From: Flavimaricola marinus
Lineage (GTDB): Bacteria > Pseudomonadota > Alphaproteobacteria > Rhodobacterales > Rhodobacteraceae
Direction: 5' to 3'
Assembly (NCBI RefSeq): GCF_900184895.1
Contig: NZ_FXZK01000002.1
Span: forward strand, 62,001 to 126,000
Length of the DNA: 64,000 nucleotides
This document shows, piece by piece, positions 48,993 through 58,271 of this stretch. The position numbers and the translations under genes were made by a program. Each line of letters begins with the position of its first letter. The first letter of the stretch is position 1. The notes under the pieces were generated by a model. That model made no database searches, was not told where the DNA came from, and worked only from the letters and a program-made list of their open reading frames with translations.

Positions 48993-50543
48993 ATGTCAGA
49001 CACCGCAGCCCCCACTGGTCGACGCACACGCGGAGGCGGAGGCGCCGCGCGTCGCGCCGAACGCACCGCAATTTCCGTCGAAACCGCCCGCTATATCGAG
49101 CGCAACATCCCCAATTTCGAGGTGTTGACCGAAGAGGCGCTCCAGATCATCGAGGACAACGCCGAAACCGTGCTCGAAGAGATCGGCGTAAACTTCGTCG
49201 AGAATCCCGCAGCGCTCGAGCGTTGGCGCGAGGCTGGCGCCGATGTGCAGGGCGAGCGCGTTCGCATCCCGCGCGGACTGGCGCGCAAACTGTGCCAAAC
49301 CGCCCCCTCCAGCTTCACCCAGCACGCCCGCAACCCCGAGAGGAACGTCGTGATCGGCGGCAAGAACCTCGTCCTCGCCCCGGTCTATGGCCCGCCCTTC
49401 GTGCGCACGGCTTCGGGCGGGCGGCGCTATGCGACGATGGAGGATTTCCGCAACTTCGTGAAGCTCGGCTATATGTCGAAGTGGCTGCACCACTCCGGCG
49501 GCACGGTCTGCGAGCCTACCGACGTTCCGGTCAACAAGCGGCACTACGACATGCTGCTCGCGCATATGACCCTGTCGGACAAGCCCTTCATGGGATCGGT
49601 GACGGAACCGAGCCGGGCACAGGATTCCGTCGATATGGCGGGCATCCTGTTCGGCGAGGACTTCGTGCGCGACAACACGGTGATGACTTCGCTCATCAAC
49701 ATCAACTCGCCATTGACCTTCGACGGGATCATGATGGGGGCGCTGGAGATCTACGCCCGGAACAATCAGGCGGCGATCATCTCGCCGTTCATCGTCGGCG
49801 GGGCCATGGCGCCGGTGTCTGTCGCCGGCACACTCACGCAGGTGCTTGCCGAAGTCATGGCGGGCGTCGCCTACAGCCAGTTGGTTCGGGCCGGTGCGCC
49901 GGTGATCTTCGGGGCCTTCGTGACCTCGATCGACATGAACTCGGGCGCGCCCACCTTCGGCACCCCGGAGGCTGCGATGATCACCTACGGGGCCGGACAG
50001 CTGGCGCGACGGTTGGGATTGCCCTACCGCTCGGCCGGGTCGTTCTGCGGCTCCAAGCTGCCGGATGCACAAGCGGCCTACGAAACAGCGAACAGCCTCA
50101 ACATGGGGCTGCTGTCGGGGGTCAACTTCATGCTGCACGCCTGCGGCTGGCTCGAAGGCGGTCTGGTGGCCAGCTTCGAGAAGTTCGTGATGGACGCCGA
50201 CCAGCTCGGGATCATGCACTCGATGGCGCGTGGGGTCGACATCTCCGAGAACGCGCAGGCGCTGGATGCAATCCGCGAGGTGGGACCCGGCGGGCACTAC
50301 CTCGGCTGTGCGCATACGCAGGCCAACTTCAAGAGCGCCTTCTGGCGGTCCGACCTGTTCGACTACAAGCCCTTCGAGACCTGGGACGAAGAGGGCGCGC
50401 GCGATACCGAGGCTCTGGCGAGCCTGCGGGTCAAACGGCTGCTCGATACTTACCAGCAGCCCACGCTCGATCCAGCCATCGAACAGGCGCTCAACGACTA
50501 TGTCGCCGAGCGCAAGGCAGGGATGCCCGACGCCTTCATGTAA
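48993..50543 (+). CDS. mttB: MttB-family (trimethylamine/quaternary amine) methyltransferase
   Basis: This 516-residue protein belongs to the MttB superfamily that transfers methyl from amines to a corrinoid protein. The TIM-barrel signatures include [40 protein letters not shown] and [18 protein letters not shown]. No in-frame amber codon occurs, so it has no pyrrolysine and probably acts on quaternary amines such as glycine betaine or similar compounds. No corrinoid protein or MttC is adjacent. It follows guaA divergently by 143 bp. Confidence 0.9.
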   Translation: MSDTAAPTGRRTRGGGGAARRAERTAISVETARYIERNIPNFEVLTEEALQIIEDNAETVLEEIGVNFVENPAALERWREAGADVQGERVRIPRGLARKLCQTAPSSFTQHARNPERNVVIGGKNLVLAPVYGPPFVRTASGGRRYATMEDFRNFVKLGYMSKWLHHSGGTVCEPTDVPVNKRHYDMLLAHMTLSDKPFMGSVTEPSRAQDSVDMAGILFGEDFVRDNTVMTSLININSPLTFDGIMMGALEIYARNNQAAIISPFIVGGAMAPVSVAGTLTQVLAEVMAGVAYSQLVRAGAPVIFGAFVTSIDMNSGAPTFGTPEAAMITYGAGQLARRLGLPYRSAGSFCGSKLPDAQAAYETANSLNMGLLSGVNFMLHACGWLEGGLVASFEKFVMDADQLGIMHSMARGVDISENAQALDAIREVGPGGHYLGCAHTQANFKSAFWRSDLFDYKPFETWDEEGARDTEALASLRVKRLLDTYQQPTLDPAIEQALNDYVAERKAGMPDAFM

Positions 50544-50841
50544 CGACGCGCAGGGGGGCGGAGGTCATCCGCAGGACGCGGGCCTCGCCCATCAGCGCGA
50601 TCAGCACCTCGACGTGCCGGGCAATCGCATAGTCGGCCATCTTGGCTTTGCGCTTGTCGTTGAGGTCGGCTTTGATCTCTAGAAGCTTCAGGATCGCCTG
50701 CCCCGGCTTCGGGGCGGCGGCCATATGCAGCAGTCGTGGCAGGCAACGGTTGCGCTCATACTCATCCACACCGAACCGAGCGGCGCCCACCAGAAGGCTG
50801 GGGCGACTTAGGCTTGCAATCATGCTCGGGAGGTCTTGCAT
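50536..50841 (-). CDS. DUF6477 family protein
   Basis: This protein has 101 residues from the ATG at 50841, preceded by GGGAAC. MQDLPSMIASLSRPSLLVGAARFG and LLHMAAAPKPGQAILKLLEI are characteristic of this Rhodobacteraceae family. It is a helical, basic protein with no known function. The end overlaps mttB by eight bases. A longer frame to 50955 lacks a ribosome site. Confidence 0.78.
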   Translation of the reverse strand: MQDLPSMIASLSRPSLLVGAARFGVDEYERNRCLPRLLHMAAAPKPGQAILKLLEIKADLNDKRKAKMADYAIARHVEVLIALMGEARVLRMTSAPLRVVT

Positions 50842-50943
50842 ATCAGTTCCCTTCGAGTTCCGTCGAATCTGTCGACACGCAATTCTTGCCACAACCTTGG
50901 GGTGTGTTGCGTCCTGTGGATAGTTTAAGATCGGTGACTTAAG

Positions 50944-50968
50944 CATTGTTTGCAATTTAGAAACAATG
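50944..50968. promoter_or_regulatory. Inverted repeat between DUF6477 and DUF6456 genes
   Basis: CATTGTTT and AAACAATG are perfect 8-bp arms with a 9-base spacer. The element is centred in the 266-bp divergent space. It may be the binding site for the DUF6456/HTH protein or another regulator. Confidence 0.45.
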
Positions 50969-51107
50969 ATGAATAAGCGGCATGTTTGTTAAGATTTGGG
51001 TAATAAATGCCCCTCTAGGTTGTATTTCAGCAATGGCTCGAATGCCTCTTTCTTGCTGATTTCACAGGGCATTAGCGCAGAGCCGGACAAAGGGAACGGA
51101 CAAGACA

Positions 51108-52225
51108 ATGACGACATTTGCCGACCACCCGAGCCTTGCGGCTCTGCCGATGTGGGTTCCTGAGGGAGCGCGCAACTACTTCGCACATACGGAAACCGGC
51201 CTTCCGATCCGGGTGCTGGCACGCCGCGCCGACGTGCATGCCTCCACGGTGCTTCGACAGATCCGGCGCTTCGAACAGCGCCGGGACGATCCCCTGATCG
51301 ACGATGCCCTGCGACAGCTGTCGTCATGTCTATGCAAGTGTAGCGACAAAAAGAATGGGTCCGAGATGACGAAGAAGACAACTCCTGACTCCGCGATAAC
51401 GGTGCCTCCCAGCGAAGAACGCATTGCCAAGGAAGGTGCGCGAGTCCTGCGGCGATTGAGCGAGACCGGGGCGGTGCTCGCGGTTGCGCGCGATATGGAA
51501 ATGGGCGTCGCACTGGCGAAACCCACCGGACCGCCGTGGTGTCGCGCGATATCGCGCAGGCGATGGCGCTCAAGGAATGGATCGTCTGCCCTGAGCCTGA
51601 GGCGCGGATCGCCCGCTATCACATCACCGGGGCAGGGCGGACGGCGCTCAAGCAGCTTCTGGCCAAGGCCGAAAACGCCGCACAGGGGCTTGGCGGCTTT
51701 GCCGAGGCGCAGGCCGGATTCGCGGCCAAGCCCGGACTGCGCGGTGCGCCTGTCGGCGAGGACGATCTGCTGCACCAGATGCGCAACGGCATGTCCGAAA
51801 GCCCGCTGGTCGGGCTCGCACGGCGCAAGGACAAGGACGGCAAGCCGTTCCTTAACCGTGCGCTCGTGGCCGCCGGAGAACGTCTGCGTGAGTATTTCGA
51901 ACTGTCCCAGATGGGGCCGCACGCCACCCAGGATTGGGACAAGTTCCTCAGCCTCGAATCCCGCAAGAAGACCGAAAGCGGTGCCGACCCCGAGCCCAGC
52001 GCGGCCACGGCCCGCGACCGGGTCGGCATGGCTCTGTCAGAACTCGGGCCGGGGTTGGGTGACGTCGCCTTGCGGGCGTGTTGCTATCTCGAAGGTATGG
52101 AATCGCTGGAAAAGCGCATGGGATGGTCGGCGCGATCGGGCAAGATCGTGCTGCGAATCGCACTTCAGCGGCTCAATCGTCACTACGAAGAAACCCACGG
52201 AAAATTCGGACCCAAGATCGGTTAG
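51108..52225 (+). pseudogene. DUF6456 helix-turn-helix protein, broken by a frameshift
   Basis: Two overlapping frames together give a typical Rhodobacteraceae DUF6456 protein of about 370 residues. The first frame from 51108 carries the HTH part (LPIRVLARRADVHASTVLRQIRRFEQRRDDPL) and reads on to VLAVARDMEMGVALA. The second frame then carries RTAVVSRDIAQAMALKEWIV, which continues the domain to 52225. The switch lies near 51515-51530 and needs one missing base, or two extra. Without the shift the first frame runs out of frame to 52241. It may be a real pseudogene, a sequencing error or, less likely, programmed frameshifting. Confidence 0.8.
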
Positions 52226-52264
52226 GCGCCGGACCGGATAGGCAACGCCCCAACGTGATGCCGG

Positions 52265-53089
52265 TCAGGATTGCGATGGGCTATGACGACTGACATAGAC
52301 CTGCAACTTGCTGTCGTCCTTATAGGGACCACCCAGCAGATCACCATAGCGGGCGTCGATTGTCAGTCCGGCCCCGGCCAGCAAACGCTCGATGTCCTCC
52401 GGAAAATACTGGCGGACCCTTTGCACGATCGGCGCAAGCGGCAAGGCTTCGTCCGTGGTGCTGTCATGCAATGTCCAAGTGCTGGTCAAGACGCGGGTGT
52501 CGGTGTCGTAGTGGGTATCGCTTTCAACCACGTGAAACGGCCGGCCCTGCTCATCCTCGAACCTGCGCGCCACGCTGGTGCCCTCCCACGGACCGGTGAG
52601 CCATTCGAGGTTGGGGCGATAGATGTCGAAGGCAAAGCGCCCGCCGGGGGCCAACAAATCGGCGACATTGGCAAAACACTTGGCGAGGGTCTCTTCCTCT
52701 TCCAATGCCTGCAACGTGTGAAAACAGCACACGATCAGGTCAAAAGGCCCGTCGACCGGCGGTTCGGCGATGTCTCCGATACGCCATTCGTGCTCCGGGG
52801 CGCGGGTGCGGGCGATCTCGATCATCCGCGGCGACAGATCCACACCGGCAACACGACCACCGGGGGCCATCCGCTCTGCCATGGCGAGGGTGATAGACCC
52901 CGTGCCACAGCCCAGATCGAGGATCGAGGTCACCTCGGGCGTCGTCAACCGGGTGTAGAACGTCAGGTGAGGTGCGCGATCGACGTCCATGGCGTCGTAG
53001 AGCGTGGCCCATCCTTCCGGCCAGGCCGAATCGTGAGCCATGTCTCTTCCCGCCTCTTTCCGGGCGGCTTTCGGCGGTTCGGCTGACAT
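52265..53089 (-). CDS. Class I SAM-dependent methyltransferase
   Basis: This 274-residue protein has motif I ILDLGCGTGSITLAMAERMA (about residues 56-75). GVDLSPRMIEIARTRA and DLIVCCFHTLQALEEEE follow. The last 100 residues hold a beta-rich region near WTLHDSTTDEALPLAPIVQR. The substrate is unknown. The ATG at 53089 follows GAGGAG; an internal ATG at 53041 also has a good site. It is divergent from the FemAB-like gene. Confidence 0.88.
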   Translation of the reverse strand: MSAEPPKAARKEAGRDMAHDSAWPEGWATLYDAMDVDRAPHLTFYTRLTTPEVTSILDLGCGTGSITLAMAERMAPGGRVAGVDLSPRMIEIARTRAPEHEWRIGDIAEPPVDGPFDLIVCCFHTLQALEEEETLAKCFANVADLLAPGGRFAFDIYRPNLEWLTGPWEGTSVARRFEDEQGRPFHVVESDTHYDTDTRVLTSTWTLHDSTTDEALPLAPIVQRVRQYFPEDIERLLAGAGLTIDARYGDLLGGPYKDDSKLQVYVSRHSPSQS

Positions 53090-53254
53090 GGGATTGTGTC
53101 TCCTCGAAGGCGGCGTGCGTCGCCTTGGCGTCGGGCGCTCTGACTTGCTAGGTTCGGGCTGAGTAGGCTTGTAACTCGATCTGGTCGGGTTCTAGTGTAT
53201 CACCCGCGGTAAGACAAGTTCTCGCTCTGGCGGCGAGCGCCCATCGGAGGCTCC

Positions 53255-54232
53255 ATGAGCGACGACAAGATCACCGTGTTCGGCCTTGCGGACCGGGCAG
53301 GTTGGGAGGCCGCGACGGCCGGACCCGACGCGATGCCTTCGCATGACTGGGCCTATGCCGCTGGCCTTGCCGTCGCGGGCATCGAGCCGCAACTGGCGGT
53401 GGTCGAGGCCGATGGTGCGCGGATGATCCTGCCCTTCTTCGAACGACGCTGGAACGACACGACGGACATCGCCACGTTGCCCGGGCTCTCGGGGGCCGTG
53501 ATCCCATCCGACGGCGCTGCACCGCTGAGCCTGTGGAGGGACTACGCGGCAGAACGGGGCTGGGTCTGCGGCTACCTTCAGATCTCGGTCACCACGACGA
53601 TGCCGGCGGTCGCACCACCTGACCGGGTTCAGGCGCACAATGCGCTCTATGTCTTCGATCTGACCGATTGGGATATCCACCACTCCCTCGGGCACAACAT
53701 GAGAAAGACCTATCGGCGGGCGACGCGGGACGGCGTGGCCTTCACCACCGATCAGAGCCGGTTGGCGGCGGCCTTTCCGGCGCTGCATGTCGAAGCGATG
53801 GCGCGAGCGGGCGAGGGCCCGGTCTTCCCGGTCGAGGTCCTGTCGCACTGGGCCAAGGCGGCCAATGTGGTGTTCATCGGAGGCGAACTGGACGGAGAGA
53901 TCGTGGTGGCCGGCATGTGCCGGAAACACGGTCCCATGATCGAAGGCCACCTTGCCGGGTCGACCGAGGCGGGACGCGGGCTGCACGCCTGGATGTTTCT
54001 GGAATCGGCGCAATGGTTCGCGCAGCAAGGGGCCTTGTCCTACAACATCGGCGGATACGGGCGGCCCGGAGACGGCCTGCACCTGATGAAGTCGCGGCTC
54101 GGAGCCATCGAGCATCCACTCAGGTCGCTCTGCCAAATCTACCGTCCCGATCTGTTTTCCGAACTCTGCCGCGATGCCGGGGCCGACCCACAGGCGCGGT
54201 ATTTCCCGCCCTACCGGGCCGGCTCCGTCTAG
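53255..54232 (+). CDS. FemAB/BioF2-type GNAT acyltransferase
   Basis: This 325-residue protein has the double-GNAT FemAB-like fold. The central LGHNMRKTYRRATRDGVAFT region and the late AGRGLHAWMFLESAQWFAQQ are typical. NIGGYGRPGDGLHLMKSRLG resembles the FemAB C-terminal half. Members transfer amino acids from tRNA or acyl groups onto peptidoglycan or exopolysaccharide. It sits before a glycosyltransferase gene and the DegT-like gene. The exact substrate is unknown. Confidence 0.82.
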   Translation: MSDDKITVFGLADRAGWEAATAGPDAMPSHDWAYAAGLAVAGIEPQLAVVEADGARMILPFFERRWNDTTDIATLPGLSGAVIPSDGAAPLSLWRDYAAERGWVCGYLQISVTTTMPAVAPPDRVQAHNALYVFDLTDWDIHHSLGHNMRKTYRRATRDGVAFTTDQSRLAAAFPALHVEAMARAGEGPVFPVEVLSHWAKAANVVFIGGELDGEIVVAGMCRKHGPMIEGHLAGSTEAGRGLHAWMFLESAQWFAQQGALSYNIGGYGRPGDGLHLMKSRLGAIEHPLRSLCQIYRPDLFSELCRDAGADPQARYFPPYRAGSV

Positions 54233-54343
54233 CGGCAGGCGTTCCGAGCTCGGGCGGGGCGCGGTGCGGGCCTTGACCATCGTCGGAATTCAGCCGATCA
54301 CCCCAAGGCATTCAAACCTCCGCCGCACGCCCCGCCGCACAGC

Positions 54344-55105
54344 ATGGACGAGACCCTCATGTCGAAAACCCTGACGACCTATATCCTCAGCTACGAGCGG
54401 CCGATCTACCTCTGGGCGACACTCGACAGCCTCTATCGAACCACGAAATCGGACATGCGTTTCGTGCTAATCGATTCCGCAAGTCGGGATCCGCTGGTGC
54501 ACAAGGTGATCGACGGCTTCTCGCGACGGCACATGTTCGACGAGGTCGTGCGGCTGGAGGAAAACGACAGCACATGGTTTGCCCCTTTCTTCGCCGAGAG
54601 GTTGAAAGACGTGGGCGATGTGTTCTTTTCCGTGGAAAGCGACGTGACCATCGAGCCGGAGGAAACCTGCTGGGCGCAACGGATGCTGGGGGTCATGGAG
54701 CAAAATCCGAAACTGGCGATGCTCGGGTCCAAGATCGACAAATCCGATTTCGTCGATATCGACGCCATGGAAAAACGGCTCGGCCGTGGGCTGACGACCT
54801 CGGAGAAGAAGCAGTTCAAGGAATCGTCGCCGGAACGGTCGATGGAGGATATCGGCCCGGACGAGGTTCAGTCGCCGTTCAATCCGCCCGGTCGATTGCT
54901 GGCCTTGCGGACAGAGGCCCTGCAAAACCACATCACCAAGTGGGAGCAGTCATCGGACTACCAGATGCACCTCATCCTCAAGGAAAACGGTTGGGAGACC
55001 GGGATCTACGGCGGGGTGACGCACCGGCATCTGTCTTTGTGCAACCATTTCGATTACCCGGAATACTCGATGGCGGATCGCGATCTCTACATGAAATCGA
55101 AATAG
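54344..55105 (+). CDS. GT-A glycosyltransferase-like protein
   Basis: This 253-residue protein begins with a TTYILSYERPIYLWATLDSL strand-helix pattern of family 2 glycosyltransferases. SVESDVTIEPEE may supply the metal-binding acidic box. The region after it does not match a specific family. ATGs at 54344 and 54359 are both possible. It lies 110 bp after the FemAB-like gene on the same strand. Confidence 0.72.
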   Translation: MDETLMSKTLTTYILSYERPIYLWATLDSLYRTTKSDMRFVLIDSASRDPLVHKVIDGFSRRHMFDEVVRLEENDSTWFAPFFAERLKDVGDVFFSVESDVTIEPEETCWAQRMLGVMEQNPKLAMLGSKIDKSDFVDIDAMEKRLGRGLTTSEKKQFKESSPERSMEDIGPDEVQSPFNPPGRLLALRTEALQNHITKWEQSSDYQMHLILKENGWETGIYGGVTHRHLSLCNHFDYPEYSMADRDLYMKSK

Positions 55106-55149
55106 CGCCGGCGGATCTCGGGGCTGATCTTTCTGGGCCGGTCAGGTCA

Positions 55150-56271
55150 TTATCGGCACGCATCCAGAAAAGTTGCCGCCACCCGCGCCATTTCGGGTGG
55201 GCCATAGCGATGATCGCAGGGCAGGGTGATCAGGCTCGCCGCCAGTTGATGATCCCGCGTAAACTCCGGCGGCGCGGGGATCTCGCGCCAATGGACGGCC
55301 GCGAATATCCTGTGGGCGTGCAAATGCGCCAGCACCGAGGACCGGACCTCGGGGGCCACGCGAACGGCAAAACCGGACGGTGCAAAGGCGGGCTCGGTCT
55401 GAGAGATCACGGCAAAGTCCGGCAGCGCCTCGGCCAATTGGGCAAAGTTGCGCTTGCGGGCGGCGATCATCGGGGCGGGTTCGAGGCGGGATAGCAACGC
55501 GCGGGCGGCGGGGCTCATCGGGGCGTCACCGATCCGGTGGCTGGCTTCGGCGGCTTGATGCATCGCGTGCCACCGGGCGTTGGTTTGCGGTGCATCGCGC
55601 CGCGCGAGCATCGGCGCCAGACGCAGTTGACGGGCCTGCTGATGTGCGTCCTCCTGTTCGGGGGCGGGGCCGATGTTGCGGGCGCGTTCGATCGCACGGG
55701 CGGTGATCGGCACCAGAATGCCGCCCTCCGGCACGCCGACGAGCTTGCGGGGCGAAAACAGGCGCCAATCGCCCCACGGGGCCTCGCCCGTATCCAGCGC
55801 CTGCGCGCAATCCTCCACAAAGGTCACGCCGGGATGGGCCGCGACGAAATCCCGCCAATCCGGGCCCGGCGCGCGGCCGAACATGTCGACGGCTAGCACC
55901 AGATCCCCGTCTGCGACCCGCCCATCCAGAGCCGCAATGTCTGGGGCGAGGGCATCCGTCATCGGGAAATAGCGACGAGCCGCGGCCGGCACGGCCTCGA
56001 CCAGTTCGGCGCAGATGTATCCGGGCAGCCAGACCCTCGCGGGGCGCAGTTCCGTCACCAGCGCCGCAAGGGCCGATGTGGCGTTGACCCAGGCCGGGCA
56101 GTCGGCGGCGCCCCAAAAGGCATTCAGATCGCCGGCGCCGGGACGTTCGAGGCCAAGGAACCCGCCTATCGGATCGGGCGCATCCGCAGGCGCCGTCACG
56201 GCAGTCTGCCGGGGCCGAAAAGCCGATGTGCACTCATGCCTGCGGTTATAGAAATCCGTCCCGTGAAACAC
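55150..56271 (-). CDS. DegT/DnrJ-type PLP aminotransferase-like protein
   Basis: This 373-residue protein has the DegT-like order: NATSALAALVTELRPARVWL, VDMFGRAPGPDW, VEDCAQALDTG and the PLP-Lys region RLFSPRKLVGVPEGGILV. The Lys of SPRK is the likely Schiff base. The family makes amino sugars or related compounds. It is divergent from the arginine methyltransferase-like gene and oriented opposite to its neighbours. Confidence 0.78.
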   Translation of the reverse strand: MFHGTDFYNRRHECTSAFRPRQTAVTAPADAPDPIGGFLGLERPGAGDLNAFWGAADCPAWVNATSALAALVTELRPARVWLPGYICAELVEAVPAAARRYFPMTDALAPDIAALDGRVADGDLVLAVDMFGRAPGPDWRDFVAAHPGVTFVEDCAQALDTGEAPWGDWRLFSPRKLVGVPEGGILVPITARAIERARNIGPAPEQEDAHQQARQLRLAPMLARRDAPQTNARWHAMHQAAEASHRIGDAPMSPAARALLSRLEPAPMIAARKRNFAQLAEALPDFAVISQTEPAFAPSGFAVRVAPEVRSSVLAHLHAHRIFAAVHWREIPAPPEFTRDHQLAASLITLPCDHRYGPPEMARVAATFLDACR

Positions 56272-56360
56272 AACATTCGCGGCAAAGGCGTCCGCGGGCC
56301 AGTTGCCGCTAGGGCATGGCTCTGATACTTCCAGCGCATTGCAAGGCTGAGGGGTGGCAC

Positions 56361-57494
56361 ATGAGCGACGCGCGGGACAAGAACAGCAGGTTGGGGCTGA
56401 GCGACAAGGGTCGTGCCCTGATTTCGCAACTCAGGGTTCCGCGGAGCGAGGACGCGCTGCACGACGCCGGCATGTCGGCTGAACTGCTCGGGCAAATGGT
56501 CGAACATGGCCTGCTCGAAACGCAGGGAGAGACCCGGCAATCGGTCGACTACAGCGACACCTACGTCAGTTGGAAAAGCCAGAAGGGCATGCTGATCGAC
56601 CACACGCGCACGCTGGCCTATCAGCGGGCGATCGAAGCGGTGGTGACGCCCGGCGATATCGCGATCGACGTGGGCACCGGGTCGGGCATCCTTGCGATGA
56701 TGGCGGCGCGGGCCGGGGCCAAGACATCCTACGGGCTGGAGCTGACCGGGATGGCCGTCTGGGCCGACCAGCTGGCGCGTTCCAATGGATTGGACGCCGT
56801 TCAGATCGTGCGCGGCGATGCTGCGGATTTCGCCTCCGCCGAACCGGCAGACGTGGTGATCAGTGAATTCCAGGGGATGTATCTGATAGACGAATGGCGG
56901 CACTACGCGGCCTTCGTGAAGGTGCGTGACGCCAATCTCGCCAAGGGCGGCTCCGTGGTCCCTCGGGCCGGTGCGATGTATCTCTCTGCAATCGACAGCC
57001 GCAGCCTCTATATGAACAGGGGCTACGGCTTTTGGGAATCCCCGGTCTACGGGTTCGACTACTCCGCCGCGCGGGCCAGCGACATCGATCAGCCGCTGCG
57101 CTACATCGTGACGGCCGACAATCGCGAAATCGTCGACACCCAGAAAATCCGTTCCTTCGATTTCCTGAACGGGAACGAGCGGGACTATGTCTTCGAGACC
57201 GAAGTCACATTCGACTATGCCGGTGCAGGGGCGTTCCACGGGCTGATCGGGCATTTCGATCTGGACATGGCCCCCGGACAGGTGCTCAGCACTTCGATGG
57301 CCAGCCGCGAGACCCATTGGCACCAGTCCTATTTCCCGATGCCGCAGATTCAGGTTCCGGCCGGGGGGCAAGTGACGATCCGGGTGCGCAGCTTCCTCGA
57401 TACGGTCAGCGAAGACATGGCGCTTGGGTTCCGGTTGCGTGGTCCGGGCGACAGTGACTTCGGGGCGGAGCGGGTGTTCTCTCTGGGAGAGTAG
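56361..57494 (+). CDS. Protein arginine methyltransferase-like enzyme (PRMT fold)
   Basis: This protein has 377 residues from the ATG at 56361. Motifs of eukaryotic class I PRMTs appear in order. QKGMLIDHTRTLAYQRAI parallels the N-terminal helix. SAM motif I is AIDVGTGSGILAMMAARAGA. The double-E loop is SEFQGMYLIDE, with Glu169 and Glu178 at the PRMT spacing. The THW loop is ETHWHQSYFP (residues 317-326, THW at 318-320). A beta-barrel-like C-terminus follows. In PRMTs these features methylate protein arginines. Bacterial members are rare, so the target is unknown. The ribosome site (GAGGGG) is moderate. Confidence 0.85.
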   Translation: MSDARDKNSRLGLSDKGRALISQLRVPRSEDALHDAGMSAELLGQMVEHGLLETQGETRQSVDYSDTYVSWKSQKGMLIDHTRTLAYQRAIEAVVTPGDIAIDVGTGSGILAMMAARAGAKTSYGLELTGMAVWADQLARSNGLDAVQIVRGDAADFASAEPADVVISEFQGMYLIDEWRHYAAFVKVRDANLAKGGSVVPRAGAMYLSAIDSRSLYMNRGYGFWESPVYGFDYSAARASDIDQPLRYIVTADNREIVDTQKIRSFDFLNGNERDYVFETEVTFDYAGAGAFHGLIGHFDLDMAPGQVLSTSMASRETHWHQSYFPMPQIQVPAGGQVTIRVRSFLDTVSEDMALGFRLRGPGDSDFGAERVFSLGE

Positions 57495-57543
57495 GCGCGG
57501 TCAACCGGGGCTTTCGCTAATCGCGGCACTCGGGTCTCGATAG

Positions 57544-58068
57544 CTACTCGACAGACCGGGGCGGACGGATCCGCGCCGGTATGCCCACCGCAACATGGCC
57601 CGCCGGCACATCCTTCGTGACCACCGCGTTCGCACCGATCTGCGCGTGATCGCCCACGGTGATCGGTCCGAGCAATTTGGCACCCGCCCCGATATCCACA
57701 TGGCCGCCGATCCGCGGTACGCCGTGTTCGCGTCCCGATCCAAGTGTAACCTGCGCCATGATGGTGCAATTCGGGCCGATCACCGAGTCGGGATGGATGA
57801 CGATCCCGTTTGGATGAGGTATCCGCAGACCGCCCCCGATCTGCGTCGTCAGATGGATCTCGGCCTGTGTCACGACGGTCCAGAACCGGTGAACCAGCAC
57901 CCACCAACGGCGAGTGAGGCCGGCGATGCCGCCCTTGCCGCGCAGGGCCTGATACTTGCGGATCGACCGCAGAAGCCTGCGCTCCGGATCCCAGAGCCGG
58001 TCGGGACACTCACGGTCCCAATCGGGCTCGGTGGCAGAGGTGTCGTATTCGATCTCGATCTGGCTCAT
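57544..58068 (-). CDS. Serine O-acetyltransferase-like hexapeptide protein
   Basis: This protein has 174 residues from the ATG at 58068. The left-handed beta-helix of the CysE type has HPNGIVIHPDSVIGPNCTIM, then QVTLGSGREHGVPRIGGHVD and AKLLGPITVGDHAQIGANAV. The upstream helical domain is short, which fits short SATs or LpxA-like acyltransferases of glycan clusters. The substrate could be serine or a sugar. Confidence 0.82.
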   Translation of the reverse strand: MSQIEIEYDTSATEPDWDRECPDRLWDPERRLLRSIRKYQALRGKGGIAGLTRRWWVLVHRFWTVVTQAEIHLTTQIGGGLRIPHPNGIVIHPDSVIGPNCTIMAQVTLGSGREHGVPRIGGHVDIGAGAKLLGPITVGDHAQIGANAVVTKDVPAGHVAVGIPARIRPPRSVE

Positions 58069-58271
58069 CCGGGCACCGGTCCTGGGGCAATTCAAAAAGA
58101 CCTGCTCACAATGGCCTGCAAAGGCGGGCCCGAACAGGGCGCAATCAAGAATTTTCGATGCCCGTCGCAGATCGGCAGCCCTGCAAAGCACGCAGTGCGG
58201 CCATGCGGCGCGGTCTGGCATTGGACATGGGCGGCCAGACCGATTAAATCAGGGACAACAAGGAGATGACC

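Noticed and set aside
48996-50315. 439-residue minus-strand frame
   Set aside because: Antisense shadow of the MttB-family gene with His/Arg-rich content and no domain.
50920-50945. Possible CtrA box (TTAA-N7-TTAA) upstream of DUF6456
   Set aside because: The two TTAA halves are separated by ten bases, not seven, so the site does not fit.
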